Assembly: GCA_019096065.1 (NCBI GenBank)
Contig: JAGUCH010000003.1
Span: 9,796,001 to 9,860,000 of the forward strand
From: Paracyclopina nana
Lineage: Eukaryota > Arthropoda > Copepoda > Cyclopoida > Cyclopettidae
Length of the DNA stretch: 64,000 nucleotides
Reading direction: 5' to 3'
A program made the translations under genes and the position numbers. Each line of letters starts with the position of its first letter. Position 1 is the first letter of the stretch. Below, one piece after another: positions 9,445 to 21,862 of this stretch. The notes below the pieces were generated by a model. It was not told the DNA's origin, did not search any database, and saw only the letters and a program-made list of their open reading frames with translations.

Positions 9445-10604
9445 GTGAGTGAGGTTGATGAGGATTGTGAGGTGAGTGAGGTTGATGAGGCGAGTGAGGT
9501 GAGTGAGGTTGATGAGGATTGTGAGGTGAGTGAGGTGAGTGAGGTTGATGAGGATTGTGAGGTGAGTGAGGTTGATGAGGTGAGTGAGGTGAGTGAGGTT
9601 GATGAGGTGAGTGAGGTGAGTGAGGATTGTGAGGTGAGTGAGGTTGATGAGGCGAGTGAGGTGAGTGAGGTTGATGAGGATTGTGAGGTGAGTGAGGTGA
9701 GTGAGGTTGATGAGGATTGTGAGGTGAGTGAGGTTGATGAGGTGAGTGAGGTGAGTGAGGTTGATGAGGATTGTGAGGTGAGTGAGGTTGATGAGGCGAG
9801 TGAGGTGAGTGAGGTTGATGAGGATTGTGAGGTGAGTGAGGTTGATGAGGCGAGTGAGGTGAGTGAGGTTGATTAGGATTGTGAGGTGAGTGAGGTTGAT
9901 GAGGATTGTGTGGTTGATGAGGTGAGTGAGGATTGTGAGGATTGTGAGGTGAGTGAGGTGAGTGAGGTTGATTAGGATTGTGAGGTGAGTGAGGTTGATG
10001 AGGATTGTGAGGTTGATGAGGATTGTGTGGTTGATGAGGTGAGTGAGGATTGTGAGGATTGTGAGGTGAGTGAGGTGAGTGAGGTTGATGAGGATTGTGA
10101 GGTTGATGAGGTGAGTGAGGATTGTGAGGAGAGTGAGGTGAGTGAGGTTGATGAGGATTGTGAGGTGAGTGAGGTTGATGAGGCGAGTGAGGTGAGTGAG
10201 GTTGATTAGGATTGTGAGGTGAGTGAGGTTGATGAGGATTGTGAGGTTGATGAGGATTGTGTGGTTGATGAGGTGAGTGAGGATTGTGAGGTTGATGAGG
10301 CGAGTGAGGTGAGTGAGGTTGATTAGGATTGTGAGGTGAGTGAGGTTGATGAGGATTGTGAGGTTGATGAGGATTGTGTGGTTGATGAGGTGAGTGAGGA
10401 TTGTGAGGATTGTGAGGTGAGTGAGGTGAGTGAGGTTGATGAGGATTGTGAGGTTGATGAGGTGAGTGAGGATTGTGAGGAGAGTGAGGTGAGTGTGGTT
10501 GATGAGGATTGTGAGGTGAGTGAGGTTGATGAGGTGAGTGAGGTTGATGAGGTGAATGAGGTGAGTGAGGCTGATGAGGCACGTGAGATGAGTGAGGTTG
10601 TGTG
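9445..10604. repeat. Minisatellite of 9-bp units
   Basis: About 1.16 kb is built almost only from the 9-mers GAGGTGAGT, GAGGTTGAT, GAGGATTGT and GAGGCGAGT, arranged in higher-order blocks (e.g. 27- and 45-bp blocks) that recur. Because the unit is a multiple of three without stops in several frames, it creates long but meaningless open frames on both strands. The plus strand is G-rich with strong purine bias. It starts right after the retroelement's 3' region. Confidence 0.95.
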
Positions 10605-10614
10605 CAATGTGTGA

Positions 10615-13600
10615 TTTTGGGATTTCTGTGTGTTACTATGGTTAATGAGGCTGGTGTGTGCATTGTGTGATTTCGGGATTTCTGTGCGCTGGTTATCTGG
10701 CCACTGCCTTTTATTTTACATAGTTTGGTAAGGGAACAGGGTATTTAGCGCTCAGGTTGATGTGAGTTGCAATAAAAAAGAATAATATTGAATTCTTAAA
10801 TCAAGTCTTGCAATTTTAAATAAATCAATGTAGCTTATCCTAGGCTAAGTAAAAAGCTGTGAAGAGTCTTCAATGATCTTAAAAGGTCCACTTTTGGATC
10901 ATAAACACTGATTGTGATCTAATCATGAATATCGGTTTTCACTAACTAGAAAATGTCCATATATAGATAAGCTTAGCTAGCGCGTCCACCACAGTGATCT
11001 AAATATTAACAAAAAATGTCCATTTATAGATCACAAAGATCAGTGATCTTTACAATCTTTATGATCTTTGAGATCTATATATGGATGGAGCCGGGTGCAA
11101 CTGCTGATGAGAAAAAGCTCCTTGGGGTGACAAAAAAGATGAGTATTTCTGGCAATGTATTGCATTTCTGCCACTTTTTGCATTTGTCTCACACAATACA
11201 CTGAGGTGTACATTGGATACATATGAAGACCACAAAATGGGTGCAAGGCTCTGCTAGTTGTAGCCTGCAATTTCCTCCTGCATATTCCTCTATCTAGGTC
11301 TGCAATTTGCTGAAGCTGAGATGTGAGACAGACACAAAGCTGCTGCTAGACTAACAACAATTCTCACCACCACCAGCTAAAAAGAAAACAAATAAATCTG
11401 GCATTTTCAGGCAGAAGTTGTAAATGTTTCAACACAAATATCACTACCCCCAGCTGTTTTCCGGTCAAAACATTTGTATTTTAACGATGTTTTGCTTCTT
11501 GTCTTAAGATACATTTTTTTGACAAAACGCCTCGCTCAAAATAAATGACAAGCTAATGAGACCTGGTTGGTTTCTTTCAATTTGGTTTTCAGTCCTCGAT
11601 ACTGAATTTGCACAACTCATTTCTTTCAGTAGAACGTAAAATGCGTATTTTACATGATTGTATTCAGCGTACTATTTCCTGAGATGAATATTATGACAGT
11701 TTGCAGACTTGTGAAATGCAGCTTCACCTGGCAACAAGAAACTCGTGAGATGCCATGCATGCTTTGCATCAATCAAGATCAAGTGGAAATGGAAACACAT
11801 TTGATGGATTTCAAAGAACAGCTCAAAATTAAGCCTGTAGTAGCAGTGCATCTGATGCACTCTCACAATTGCAAAATTTGCTCAGCTAGCAATTGTAGAT
11901 AGTTGACCATTTTTGCAATTGCATCAAATGCAACCTTCAAACTTTTGACACAGTAGCATATGTTGTTCTAGATTTGTATTAGCAATTTTGAGTGCTCAGC
12001 TCCTCTGATTGAGGATTATAGAAGTAATGGTAGGCAATTTTCTTATTTTCTAGCATTACATGGTGAAAAAGATAAATGTTGCATTTTGTCAAAGTGAAAG
12101 TGGCATGCTAGAATGTTACAATTGTGGATGAGCTTCCCATCAAATTTGCCTTTGTTGCATCCGCAATTCAACATTTGCCATCGTTTGCTATGCTTTTGTT
12201 GTTGGTATTATGCGAGGGATAAATCATGCAATTTTGCTGCTAGCTTTTGAAACAGCACACATCTCATTTTGCTTTCTACTTTGACTAGTCATACGGGAAT
12301 TTATAGCATATGCAAAAGTTCTCTGCTCAAAAAGAGGAAACTGTTTTTAAGTTCTATTTAAAAGGGCAATGTGCACAAATACAGCTGGGCCTTAATATTC
12401 AAGTGTTGTATGACTTACCCAGTCCTTCAAATCCCTTACCTAGAGGAATAAAAAGCAGAGTTAGATACTTTGATTAGAGCATATCTAAAAAGTATGTATT
12501 GAACTTGAATTTTTGTATTCAGATACAATTTTTCTACTTTAAAAAATGTATTCTAATCAAATGACGGAGAAATGAAACTCTTTTGTGGTCTAGTATGTTT
12601 GGATTCAATCTCCAAACTGAATTCAACTTAGAAAAGGTTAATCCACAAATACATCAAGATTTTCAATACATTTATTTCAGTTTGTCTTACAACCTCGAAT
12701 AGTGGGCGTTCCCTCACTAATGCAGAACTACAAGCATTTTACTAGCTTTATTATAGACCATTCTGATTTTCATCAAGTCAACAAGGCCAGTTGATGGACT
12801 GACATGGCCTTTGTCTACCACTGCAATAATAACACGAAGGCCAATTATTTCTGCATAATCTCGACTAATCGGTGCGAGACACGAGAACAATGTCAGATAA
12901 TCAGGCTTCAAATTAATAAGCCTATAGTAGTATATGAGCATACATGTGATATCATGTCATGATAATGGGATTTTCATCAAGCACTACAGTTACTAAATGG
13001 CATCTACGTAATGTAAGGACCATTTGCGAGCACAATGCTTTCTAATTGCCTAAAGAAGCATCATCAAATGCTTTTTCTTGCTTTCTAATGCAAGCTTTAT
13101 TGTGTGGGTAGGACAAGTGGTAATAATATCTTTCCTGAGTTTGCTTACAAACTCCCACGAGAGATTTTCGCGCACTTTCTCACAGTCATTATTGCAGACG
13201 ATGAGGATGAGATATGCCACTAAATATACTACCACTAGGCAAACCACAACAATCACATTTAATTAAAGAAAAAATATCTTGACGCAATTATAGTACATTG
13301 TCTAAAAACATTTGATTTCATTTGGTTTGGATACATGATTCCGACCAAATTAGCTAAGAAATGTAAGCAAATGCCTTTAAATCGAAATACGATTGTTAGT
13401 AGATGAACTTTACATAAAGTGAATAATAGCACCAATCACTCTGATCATTGACTTGAGCACAGCCAATTTGCATGGGATAGAAGCATATAATAACTGGTAA
13501 TAAAATTGTGGCTATTCATGTTGAAGGCTTTTTTCGAGCATCTATCTTTATAAAGAGAGGATGCTGAAGAAAAAGGGGAAATAGAGTTGGAAAGGCAATA

Positions 13601-16600
13601 ATTCACTCGCGATTTCCAAATACGAGCAATAAGTTACGAGTTTATGGGAATCCACAGCTATAGTACGAAATGCGCGCGCGAGAGAGAGTTCGCGGTTAAT
13701 GTTATATATATCTCGATAGATAGGAAAGCTTGCCAAATAATCTTTTGAGGTGTGTGTGTGTGCATGCTTTGAATGGAGCTGGCCAACAATCTTCTTGACA
13801 TAGATGGAGCAGGATTTTCGTCCAAAATTATGCATACAATCTCACCATCACTATTTCAGCCTAAAATTCAACTGGAGCCTCTACGTAGTAATTGATTCGA
13901 TCTATTATGTATTATATGGTGAGAACAATGATGACAGATTCATCGATCATCACCTCCTTTCAAATACACATGAAGAGCCTGACCTGGTATAAAAAGCACG
14001 CGGTGAATACAAGTGAATACAGAAAGTGAATACAATATGTGGAGGTCATACGTTTGGCCTGATACATTTTAGGCCCTGTTCATATGCAACTCATAATTAT
14101 GTTGTATTTTCAAGCAATTTCTACATTTTTATGTCATTTACATATTTACCCAAGTATCATTATAATTAGGTTATAAGTTTTCCTTTTGAAAAATACATGT
14201 GTATTACACTCAAAGCAAAGAAAAATTGTTGGAATGAAAATTAGCATAGATGAACACCACATTAGGATTTCCCATGTGTGGCTTGTTGTCATTTGGAGCG
14301 ATGACTTGGCTGTTAACGCGTCTTAGCAAAGGCTTTACTAATATTCACTACATGCTACAACAAAGGCTACCATGCCCAGCCTACAATGTAGGACATGTGC
14401 TTGAAAATACTACACATCAGTGAACAAGGCAAAGTTCAGCTACTTTGTCAAAAATGATCTAAAATTGCTTGAAAGTAAATTAGGATTATCTACTAGTATT
14501 GTAACATAATTAGCTTGAATATGCCATTTTCTACTACTGTACCTAAAAATTGCAAACTTTGAACAAAACAGGGCTCAAAAATAAATGTATTATCTAGGTC
14601 CAAATCTGTGTAGAAAATTAGCATGTTGACCTTTACTCAGCAAAGAAAAAAAAACAATAGAAAACAAAGAAAAGGAGTGGAAAAGGGCAATTCTTAATGA
14701 ATTGACTTCCTAATGGGTTGAAGACATGACCCAGAACTTGCTCCATTTATCACAAGGCTTCTGGCAGAATTGCTACCAGCAAACCAGCCCAGATTCACAG
14801 TTGCTAACTCATCATCTTGTAATTAGCTGATTTGTCACAAAAAGGGGCCGAATCAGCCAAATACAGCACAAATACATTCAGAAAAGCCTGAAATTGAAAC
14901 CAAATTGAAAAGAGGCTCATTTGCTGCTTTGTAGGCAAAAAGGCAGCAGAAAAGGAGGAGAAAGCAACAAATAAGTAGCTACTATCTGTTTACTCATGGC
15001 AAAAAAGAAGGAGATTCCAGAGCTTACAGTCTTAGTGGTGTGTGCTTATTGCAAAGAGCTCAGCTAAAACAGGAGCTAAACAATAAACAGAATATTGGAT
15101 TTGGCAGCAATCTTCCAGCAGCCTTGCCATTCCACTTTCTGGAAGTTCCAACAACATCAAAGTGGAATAATGTACCACAGATAAAATACAGCAGTACAAC
15201 TATGTGTACTATTGAAAAGGGGTGGAAAATTCATGCCAATGGTTTTGCAACTCTTGGCTCAAGGATCAGAGATGAGCTGGGAAGAAGCATTATATGAAAA
15301 ATGTTCAGAATTACATTGCTACAACTGCTCGCTTCCCAAAGAGTGGAGGAAGCAATAAAAAGCAAATGTCATCTCAGAACAAAAAGCATAAAAACAATTC
15401 AAAATAGCGGCACTGATTGCAGATGTATTTTGCTTCCTTTTAGATGTATTTTCAAAAATATGAAAGTAAATGAGAAGAGGTCTTGTTTGCTTTTCATTTT
15501 GCCAAGTTGGTTTTCAGAAAGTGTTGTCAGTGTGTATGCTTTTTAGTGCTGAAAAAAGTGTTGGTGAAAAATAACCTTGGAGTTATAAAGCATGACCCCG
15601 AGCAATGGAAGAAGTTCCTCTTCTTCCCGACCAACCGAAAAAACACGTTCTCGATTATTGCCACGGGCTCTTTGCAGCTTAGTCTCCACAACTCGATATC
15701 AAAAAGAAGAAGTTTGTTTCCGGCTCAAATACTCTGCTCTATGTAGCAACCACCGCAGTAGCAGCAGGAGAAAAGATGGAAATAATTGATTTTTCCCATG
15801 GCTTTCCTACTAAAAATAGAAATATAATGCAAAAAACCATAAGGCCAATTTTGGAAAGGCCAGGAGCTAAAAAATCCTCGATACATCAAATATGAATCTT
15901 TTTAAAAGTGCGACATTTTCTACTTACATTCAAATGAATTTTAAAAGCATAAAATTACAGGTAAGTACAATTTGGCTTTGCTAAGCCATCAAATCTTATT
16001 GAGGTTGAAAGGAAAATCTAAATTATCTATAGTAACACTTTTTTACGGCAAGAAAAGAGAGTTATTTGACATGGTTTCTTGGATACAGTCAATACACCAG
16101 CAAAAAAGAACATGCTGGTACATTGGTACACTTGTGTATCCGATCAAACGACGATGGAAAGTTTTCACAGAAAGTTCTCTCTCGATATAGCTTACAATAC
16201 TGCTATGCATGGATATCTTTGTAGCGTGAATATTTTTTCATGAGAGACTGCATAATAGATAGGCTTTTTACGCAATCAGATATCACATGATCGATTGAAA
16301 TCGGCGCAAATGCCCGACCAGCCTAAGTGAGATCGAAGAAAAAGCTGTGGGGAAATACGCGACAAAAAAGCCATCATCGTTTAGCCCCTTTTATGCATGC
16401 ATGGAAAAAGCTTCACTACAGTCAAGATAAGAACAAAAGGACAATGCCTTTCACGCTTTCACTAGTTGGCGGTCGCCCCCACGAGAAGCAGCGCGCCCAC
16501 TTATTTATTACACGCCCCACCAACCGCCGACCGCAAGCCCCAAAATTAACGCCATTTACGCTCTTCCTTCGGGAAAATACGAGCACTTGGCAGTGACATG

Positions 16601-16930
16601 GGCAAAAGTGTAAATTATATCCTATGTGCGTTTACCATTTTTTCCATGGTTTTTTTGCAATGTAAGGCTAAATACTAACGGCAATAACGTGTATTTTGAA
16701 TGTGGTATGAAAAATATTCTATTCCAAATGTGATTAGCTCCAATTAATTTGAGTATTTCACGTTAAGTTCGAAGTCCCGAGAAGAAGCAAGTCTAGTATT
16801 ATTAATTGTGAGTGACTGTCGATTTTCTGAGCAAAATGAACTAGCCGAAATGCCATGCTGTGACGTCACAGGGGCGCAAAAAATATGAAACCTATCTGCA
16901 ATTTGTACTGGTTTGGGCCGGTTACAGATA
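10615..16930. other. Gene-poor interval
   Basis: No coding exon is supported. Contents seen: an imperfect inverted repeat at 10955-10968 / 11073-11086 (TCCATATATAGAT type) in a GATC-rich stretch; a minus-orientation copy of the hairpin-headed repeat near 11545-11605; a TAGATGAACACCACATTA terminus near 14250; and CpG/GA-rich short tracts near 13670-13760. Open frames of 60-95 codons have no protein character I trust. Confidence 0.5.
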
Positions 16931-16939
16931 GAGCACTAA

Positions 16940-17161
16940 GGCATGGTTCACCTGCTTATAATATCGGATATTTTGACAAAATATCGGAGCGAAATACTGA
17001 GAAACTGAGAAATTAGATACTGTTCTAGGATGGCTTTTGGTACCAAAAGACCGAATCCGAAGAGAAAATCTAAAAAATTTTTTTGGAAGTACCTGATATT
17101 TGCAAATATCAGCATAATATCGCTCGATATTTTGATCATAATATCGCAGGTGAACCAGGCC
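16940..17161. mobile_element. PIF/Harbinger-type MITE, copy 1
   Basis: A 222-bp element with terminal inverted repeats GCATGGTTCACCTGC / GCAGGTGAACCAGGC and AATATCG-rich subterminal sequence. The left flank is TAA but the right flank does not match, so the target duplication is imperfect. It is internally similar to the copies at 17847 and 49968. Confidence 0.75.
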
Positions 17162-17846
17162 AGTTAAACTTACTCCCATTATTAATGGGAATAAAAGTCG
17201 CTCATTTCCCTACATATAGCGACCACTAAATATTTCTATTCAATTACTTAACCATGGAGGTTTATAACATCAATGGTTCGAGAATAATTTTGAGAAGAAT
17301 TACTGTTGGCATAAAAAGTTGCAAAATTTGCTTTGGACTTAATAGTCTGAAATGCCGTAAAATAAATTTTAAGTCGCTCGCATTTTTTATTTAAAGTGCA
17401 AAGTAAAGTGAGTTAGCAAAGTCGTTCACATTTATCTTTTAAAGTAAACAAGCGAAGGTCAAAGTTTGAAGATCGAGCAAAAATGGCATGATCTGCCACC
17501 TAGCGAGCGCAGCGAATACTTAGATAAAAAACGAAGACGTTAGCTAGGCAATCAATTAACTAGCTAGTTAGGCTAGTTCATGTTCAGTTAACCTGAATAT
17601 GCGTTATTTTCTGTAAAATAGTCAAATTTTTCAACAAAAAGTCATTAAAATTAAGATTATTGTAGAAAAATTGTAGATTTCATGTCGGCCCGAATAAGCA
17701 CGTAACATTTGAAAAAGTCATTTATGAGCTGATAGCTCGACCGATAAAGCCGAAGACTGTAAAAAAAATTCATGTCAGGCCCGATCCGAGCCGTTTTTTG
17801 GAAAGTCCAACTTTCCTAGGCCCGATACATCTCTACGGATCACTTA

Positions 17847-18080
17847 GGCCTGGTTCACCTGGATATTATGACGCGTCATTATGGCGCGATATTATGAGGA
17901 TATTTGGAAATATCGGGTATTTGCAAAATAATTTTACGAATTTTTTCTTCGAATTTGCTCTTTTGTGATCAAAACCCTTTGCCTAAAATAATAAAGTCTC
18001 GATATTTCCTTTTATTTCGCTCCGATATTTTGTAATATCGAGCCATAATGACGCGTCATAATATCCAGGTGAACCGCGCC
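17847..18080. mobile_element. PIF/Harbinger-type MITE, copy 2
   Basis: A 234-bp element that begins GGCCTGGTTCACCTGG and ends CCAGGTGAACCGCGCC. It is flanked on both sides by TTA, the 3-bp TWA target duplication typical of PIF/Harbinger. A second inner inverted repeat, GACGCGTCAT/ATGACGCGTC, makes its stem long. Confidence 0.85.
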
Positions 18081-18083
18081 TTA

Positions 18084-21000
18084 ATCTTTAATCGGTACGA
18101 AATAAGCATTTTGCGATATCAAGGATCACTTACAGGTGGCATTAACTTAAAGCCCAAAGTTAAGAGCCTATGTATCAGGCATCATTTACCCTCATTGCCG
18201 TTACTTCTGTTAATGAATATGTAAACAAACGGCGAGAAAATATAAAATTATAGGTTTGACAGAATCCAAAGACAGTCTCCAGACACTAAACATAAATTTG
18301 AGATAATCTGTTGTTTATGTAAATCGTCACAAGAGTATCCTTTGAACATATGACTCGCAATCACCCCGTGAAATCAAGAAAATTGCAAAAAAAATTATGG
18401 CAAAACATTTGCTTTAAGAGCGCAAAATTATGCAGTAACCAATGTTTTCTGCTTTATAAAATGAAGAAATGAAAAAATTTTAAAAGTGAGAACGCGTCGC
18501 AAACTGGTTAATCTGCCACCTTGCGGCCAATTCTGAATTAATTGACGAAATCGTTTGTTCCGCGCACCCTAACCCATTTTTTGGGCATCGCGGCCAAAAA
18601 TAAAAAAAGAATGGAAAAAACTTACGATAAAATGAATGTAAAGCTCACTCCGAAGTTTCCCTTGATGATGCACTTCGATTAAAGCACTTTTCCTCTTATT
18701 AATGTCGATTACTACGTTTTTAGACAGCTGAACGCTGTGTGACACGCTTTAGCGACTTTGTTTTGGTTGTGCGCCGGCTAGAATCTCAGTTTTTTGAAAA
18801 TCGAAATTGTTTGGGCAAGTCACCTATGCATGGCCTCTCTTTTGCAACGAAAACATTCAAACAAGAAATATTTACATCAAATAGGAGGAACAAATTCGAT
18901 TATCGATTTCGTGCTATTTTGAATGCTTTTTTGTTCACATGATGAATAAAGCATCTGTTGTCAAATTCTAGCCAAAGTTTTTTCCACCGAAAATCTTATT
19001 TAGCTTTCATCCTGGCTAATATTGGCTGGTTTGGTTGGTGAGCTTGTCTTGATCAACTCCCTCTTCACATCTAATTTGGCAGAAGATATTGGTCTGGCAG
19101 GGAATTTATCGTCCGGAAACAACTAGAGCAAGTAAGTACTACAACTCAACCGAGTAACTCAGCAGCATGCAGCTAAATAATTTTTCTTTATCATTCCATT
19201 ATTACTAATGGCATTTCGCGAGATTAATCGTTGCATACATTAAACTTTTTTTGGCTCAGCTAGCGAAGCTTTTTTTTCAAGGAGGAAGGCTGAAATGGTT
19301 AAAGTTCTCCCACAGTTAATTCCAGGCAACCCACAACATTCAGGAAGTGAGAATGAGGTGCTTTTTGTGCAGAAGCAGCCTTTTTTCTCTTTCCTTAGGC
19401 CTTCTGCTTGCTTGCCCTGAGATTTGTGCTGATGGCTTTTTCCAAAATTACTTTAAAGAAGGGCCAAAGTTTGGTAAGACACAAATTCTGTGCAAAGTAT
19501 GGCACACCAGCTTTTGTTTACCATTGCCATGATCCCTAAAGTCTTGAAAAGGCTTTTAAGAAAAGGCCATGGTGCTGCATTTGGACTGGGGTGTACTATA
19601 CTCTATATAGCTTTACTTCTCATTTTGTGATGAGAAAAGTTTTCTGTAGGATCTCCAAAACAACCCAAGCTAGCACACCACCACCAAAATCTATTGAAAT
19701 ATCCATCGACACCTTCTCCAAGACATGGCAATAAAGTAGACAAAGTGCACATCAAAAGATAAGGAGTGGTGAATCAATTGCAAGCCCAAGTGAAGAGAAA
19801 TGCTAGGCCATGATAGTTTAATAACTCTAAAAAGCCCTAGGCAGCAGGAGAGGAGTTGCATAGGGAATCACACTTTTTCTATAAAATATGGAGCACAACC
19901 ACAGCTTCTGCTGTGCCATTGAACATTTCAACATAGTACGACATATGCAAAGACATGAGAAGAAGCCTGGATTTCTTTCAACAACACATACTCCCTTCTT
20001 CAAGCAGCAATCCAGGACAAAGCACATGGGGAGGAAAAAGTGTGTGAGTGTGTGGTGAAAAAGGCACCAAAATGAAAAAGAGCATCTATAGAGATGCTCT
20101 TGCCTGGGGCTCTCATCTGAATGAGATTGACATAATAATAGTGTTGAATGAGGGTCCCTGCAATGCTGTGTGTTGTCACTGTGGACCTGCAATTACCTTC
20201 AGTGCTGTGCTTCTCAGGCTACTTTCGTAAAGGGAAAGGCATGCGAAGAAATGTGGAGGATATGAGGCAAATTTTGCAGAACACATATCCCACCAGCAAT
20301 GCGATGGCCTAGACATGTTTATTGTTTTTCATGCTTAGCTGGAGATCCCTTTCTTCAATAGCTGGACAAGAAGTGCTTGTAGGAGTGCTATCATGGTTTT
20401 TTTTCTGTGTGTGTGCAAAAGAATTGAAGTGAGCATCTCTGAATCTGTGGCATGAGGGAGAAATTGCTATAGTGCTCGATGGAACATGGCTAATCTTGGC
20501 CTTGGTCTTGGTTGGTCCCAACCATGGAAAAAAGTTGAGTGCATTATCTTTTCTATCACGCTTCCGGGATAGATACTGCTGCTACTTTTCGCCAGCTTCT
20601 TCTTCAGCCATAGTCGTTGTAGCAGTAGTCGTTCAATAAAAAAAGTTTCATGGAATAGTCTGCTGAGTGCTTGCTTGCTGCCATACACAATACATACATA
20701 TGAAGCAGTCTTTTTTGCTCGGCTTTTGTAGTGGAGCATATCTTGATTTTAACTTGAATTAAACAAACTTTGCTTCAGAATAAGCTGAGATAGTCGAGCA
20801 TGAAAAGACATAATAGACGACATTCCAGATGGTGTTTGATTTAGCAACAAATTTAGTAGTGCTCAGCCATTTACACAAATAAAATAGTTTAGGGATGAAA
20901 ACAGAAAAAGCTGAGACTCAACAACTGTGCTGAATCAAAACAAAATGTTATTTCTAATACCAATTCTGATCCAGGTAAAAGTGATTTTGCATGAATTCTT

Positions 21001-21862
21001 CCCTGGGAATTTCGTTGCTTTTGGTGGGTTGATCTGAGGCAACATCCAATCAGCATTTGACTCGAGTGGCAAAAACAAGTGACAGGAGTAGGGAAAACTT
21101 TTGACCACCACCGCGCAAGTTGTGCTATGGTACAAGACCTCATCTTTTTTATCAGGTTTGGCACTCTTCCAGCAACTTTCCATGTGTCTTTATTGACAGA
21201 CACAATATCCGAGGCTAGCTGAAACCGGCTATATGCCATATGTTAACAGCAAGGCAAAAGTGTCTATATGGCAGATACAGGCACATAAAATGATACTGCC
21301 ACCAAATTGTGCAATCTGGGTCAACTTTCTTATTCATTTGTCTTCTTCAGCTATCCACTGGATGGTGATGAGTCTTCAAAACTCAAATATTTGGCAGTAG
21401 CTTGGCTGAAGGGGGGATGTTGACCACATTCACATGATGTCTTCATCCTTCCATGTGAACAATATATTGCCTTTGTGGAAAAAGCCCCCTTTTTGCACTG
21501 GAAAGTTGCAGCCAGCGCCTTGGCAGAGTTTGGACTTTGGACTTTGGCAGCAGCAAAAAGAAAAGACAGTTTTTTGACTTTACTGCAAATTATGGAGCTT
21601 TAGGTTAAGTAGGATGATGTTATGGGACTTCCTTGGCTTTTTCCTTTTGGCAAAATACATCTTTATAGTACTAGTATGTAGTGGTATACTGGTGTCAAGG
21701 GATGGATGGGGTGGACTTTTTTGGGGCCGCCAACTTTGGTATATATATGTTGGCCATAAGGTTGTATATCTCTGGCAAAAAAGCGCCTCAGAGGCCGCTG
21801 ACAAATATCATGGCCTCCACTTCTTTCCTCCTTACATATCACAGTGTGACCTCGTCGGAAAG
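18084..21862. other. Gene-poor interval
   Basis: No exon is supported. ORFs up to 121 codons on the minus strand (19827-20192, 20889-21239) lack recognisable domains; the second follows a fair splice acceptor but does not read as a known family. Confidence 0.4.

Noticed and set aside
9437-10663. A 408-codon minus-strand ORF of Pro-His-Ser/Gln/Asn repeats, and several acidic ORFs on the plus strand
   Set aside because: They are translations of the 9-bp minisatellite, open in several frames because the unit is a stop-poor multiple of three.
13050-13256. A minus-strand ORF with one hydrophobic segment
   Set aside because: A single AT-driven hydrophobic run with no signal or neighbouring exon.
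11040-16600. Many 60-95 codon ORFs in the gene-poor interval
   Set aside because: No domain, no convincing splice context, and biased low-complexity composition; length is expected by chance.
20889-21239. A 116-codon minus-strand ORF after a fair splice acceptor, considered as a later Ly6 exon
   Set aside because: It lacks the CC and CN end pattern of Ly6 domains and has no matching context.
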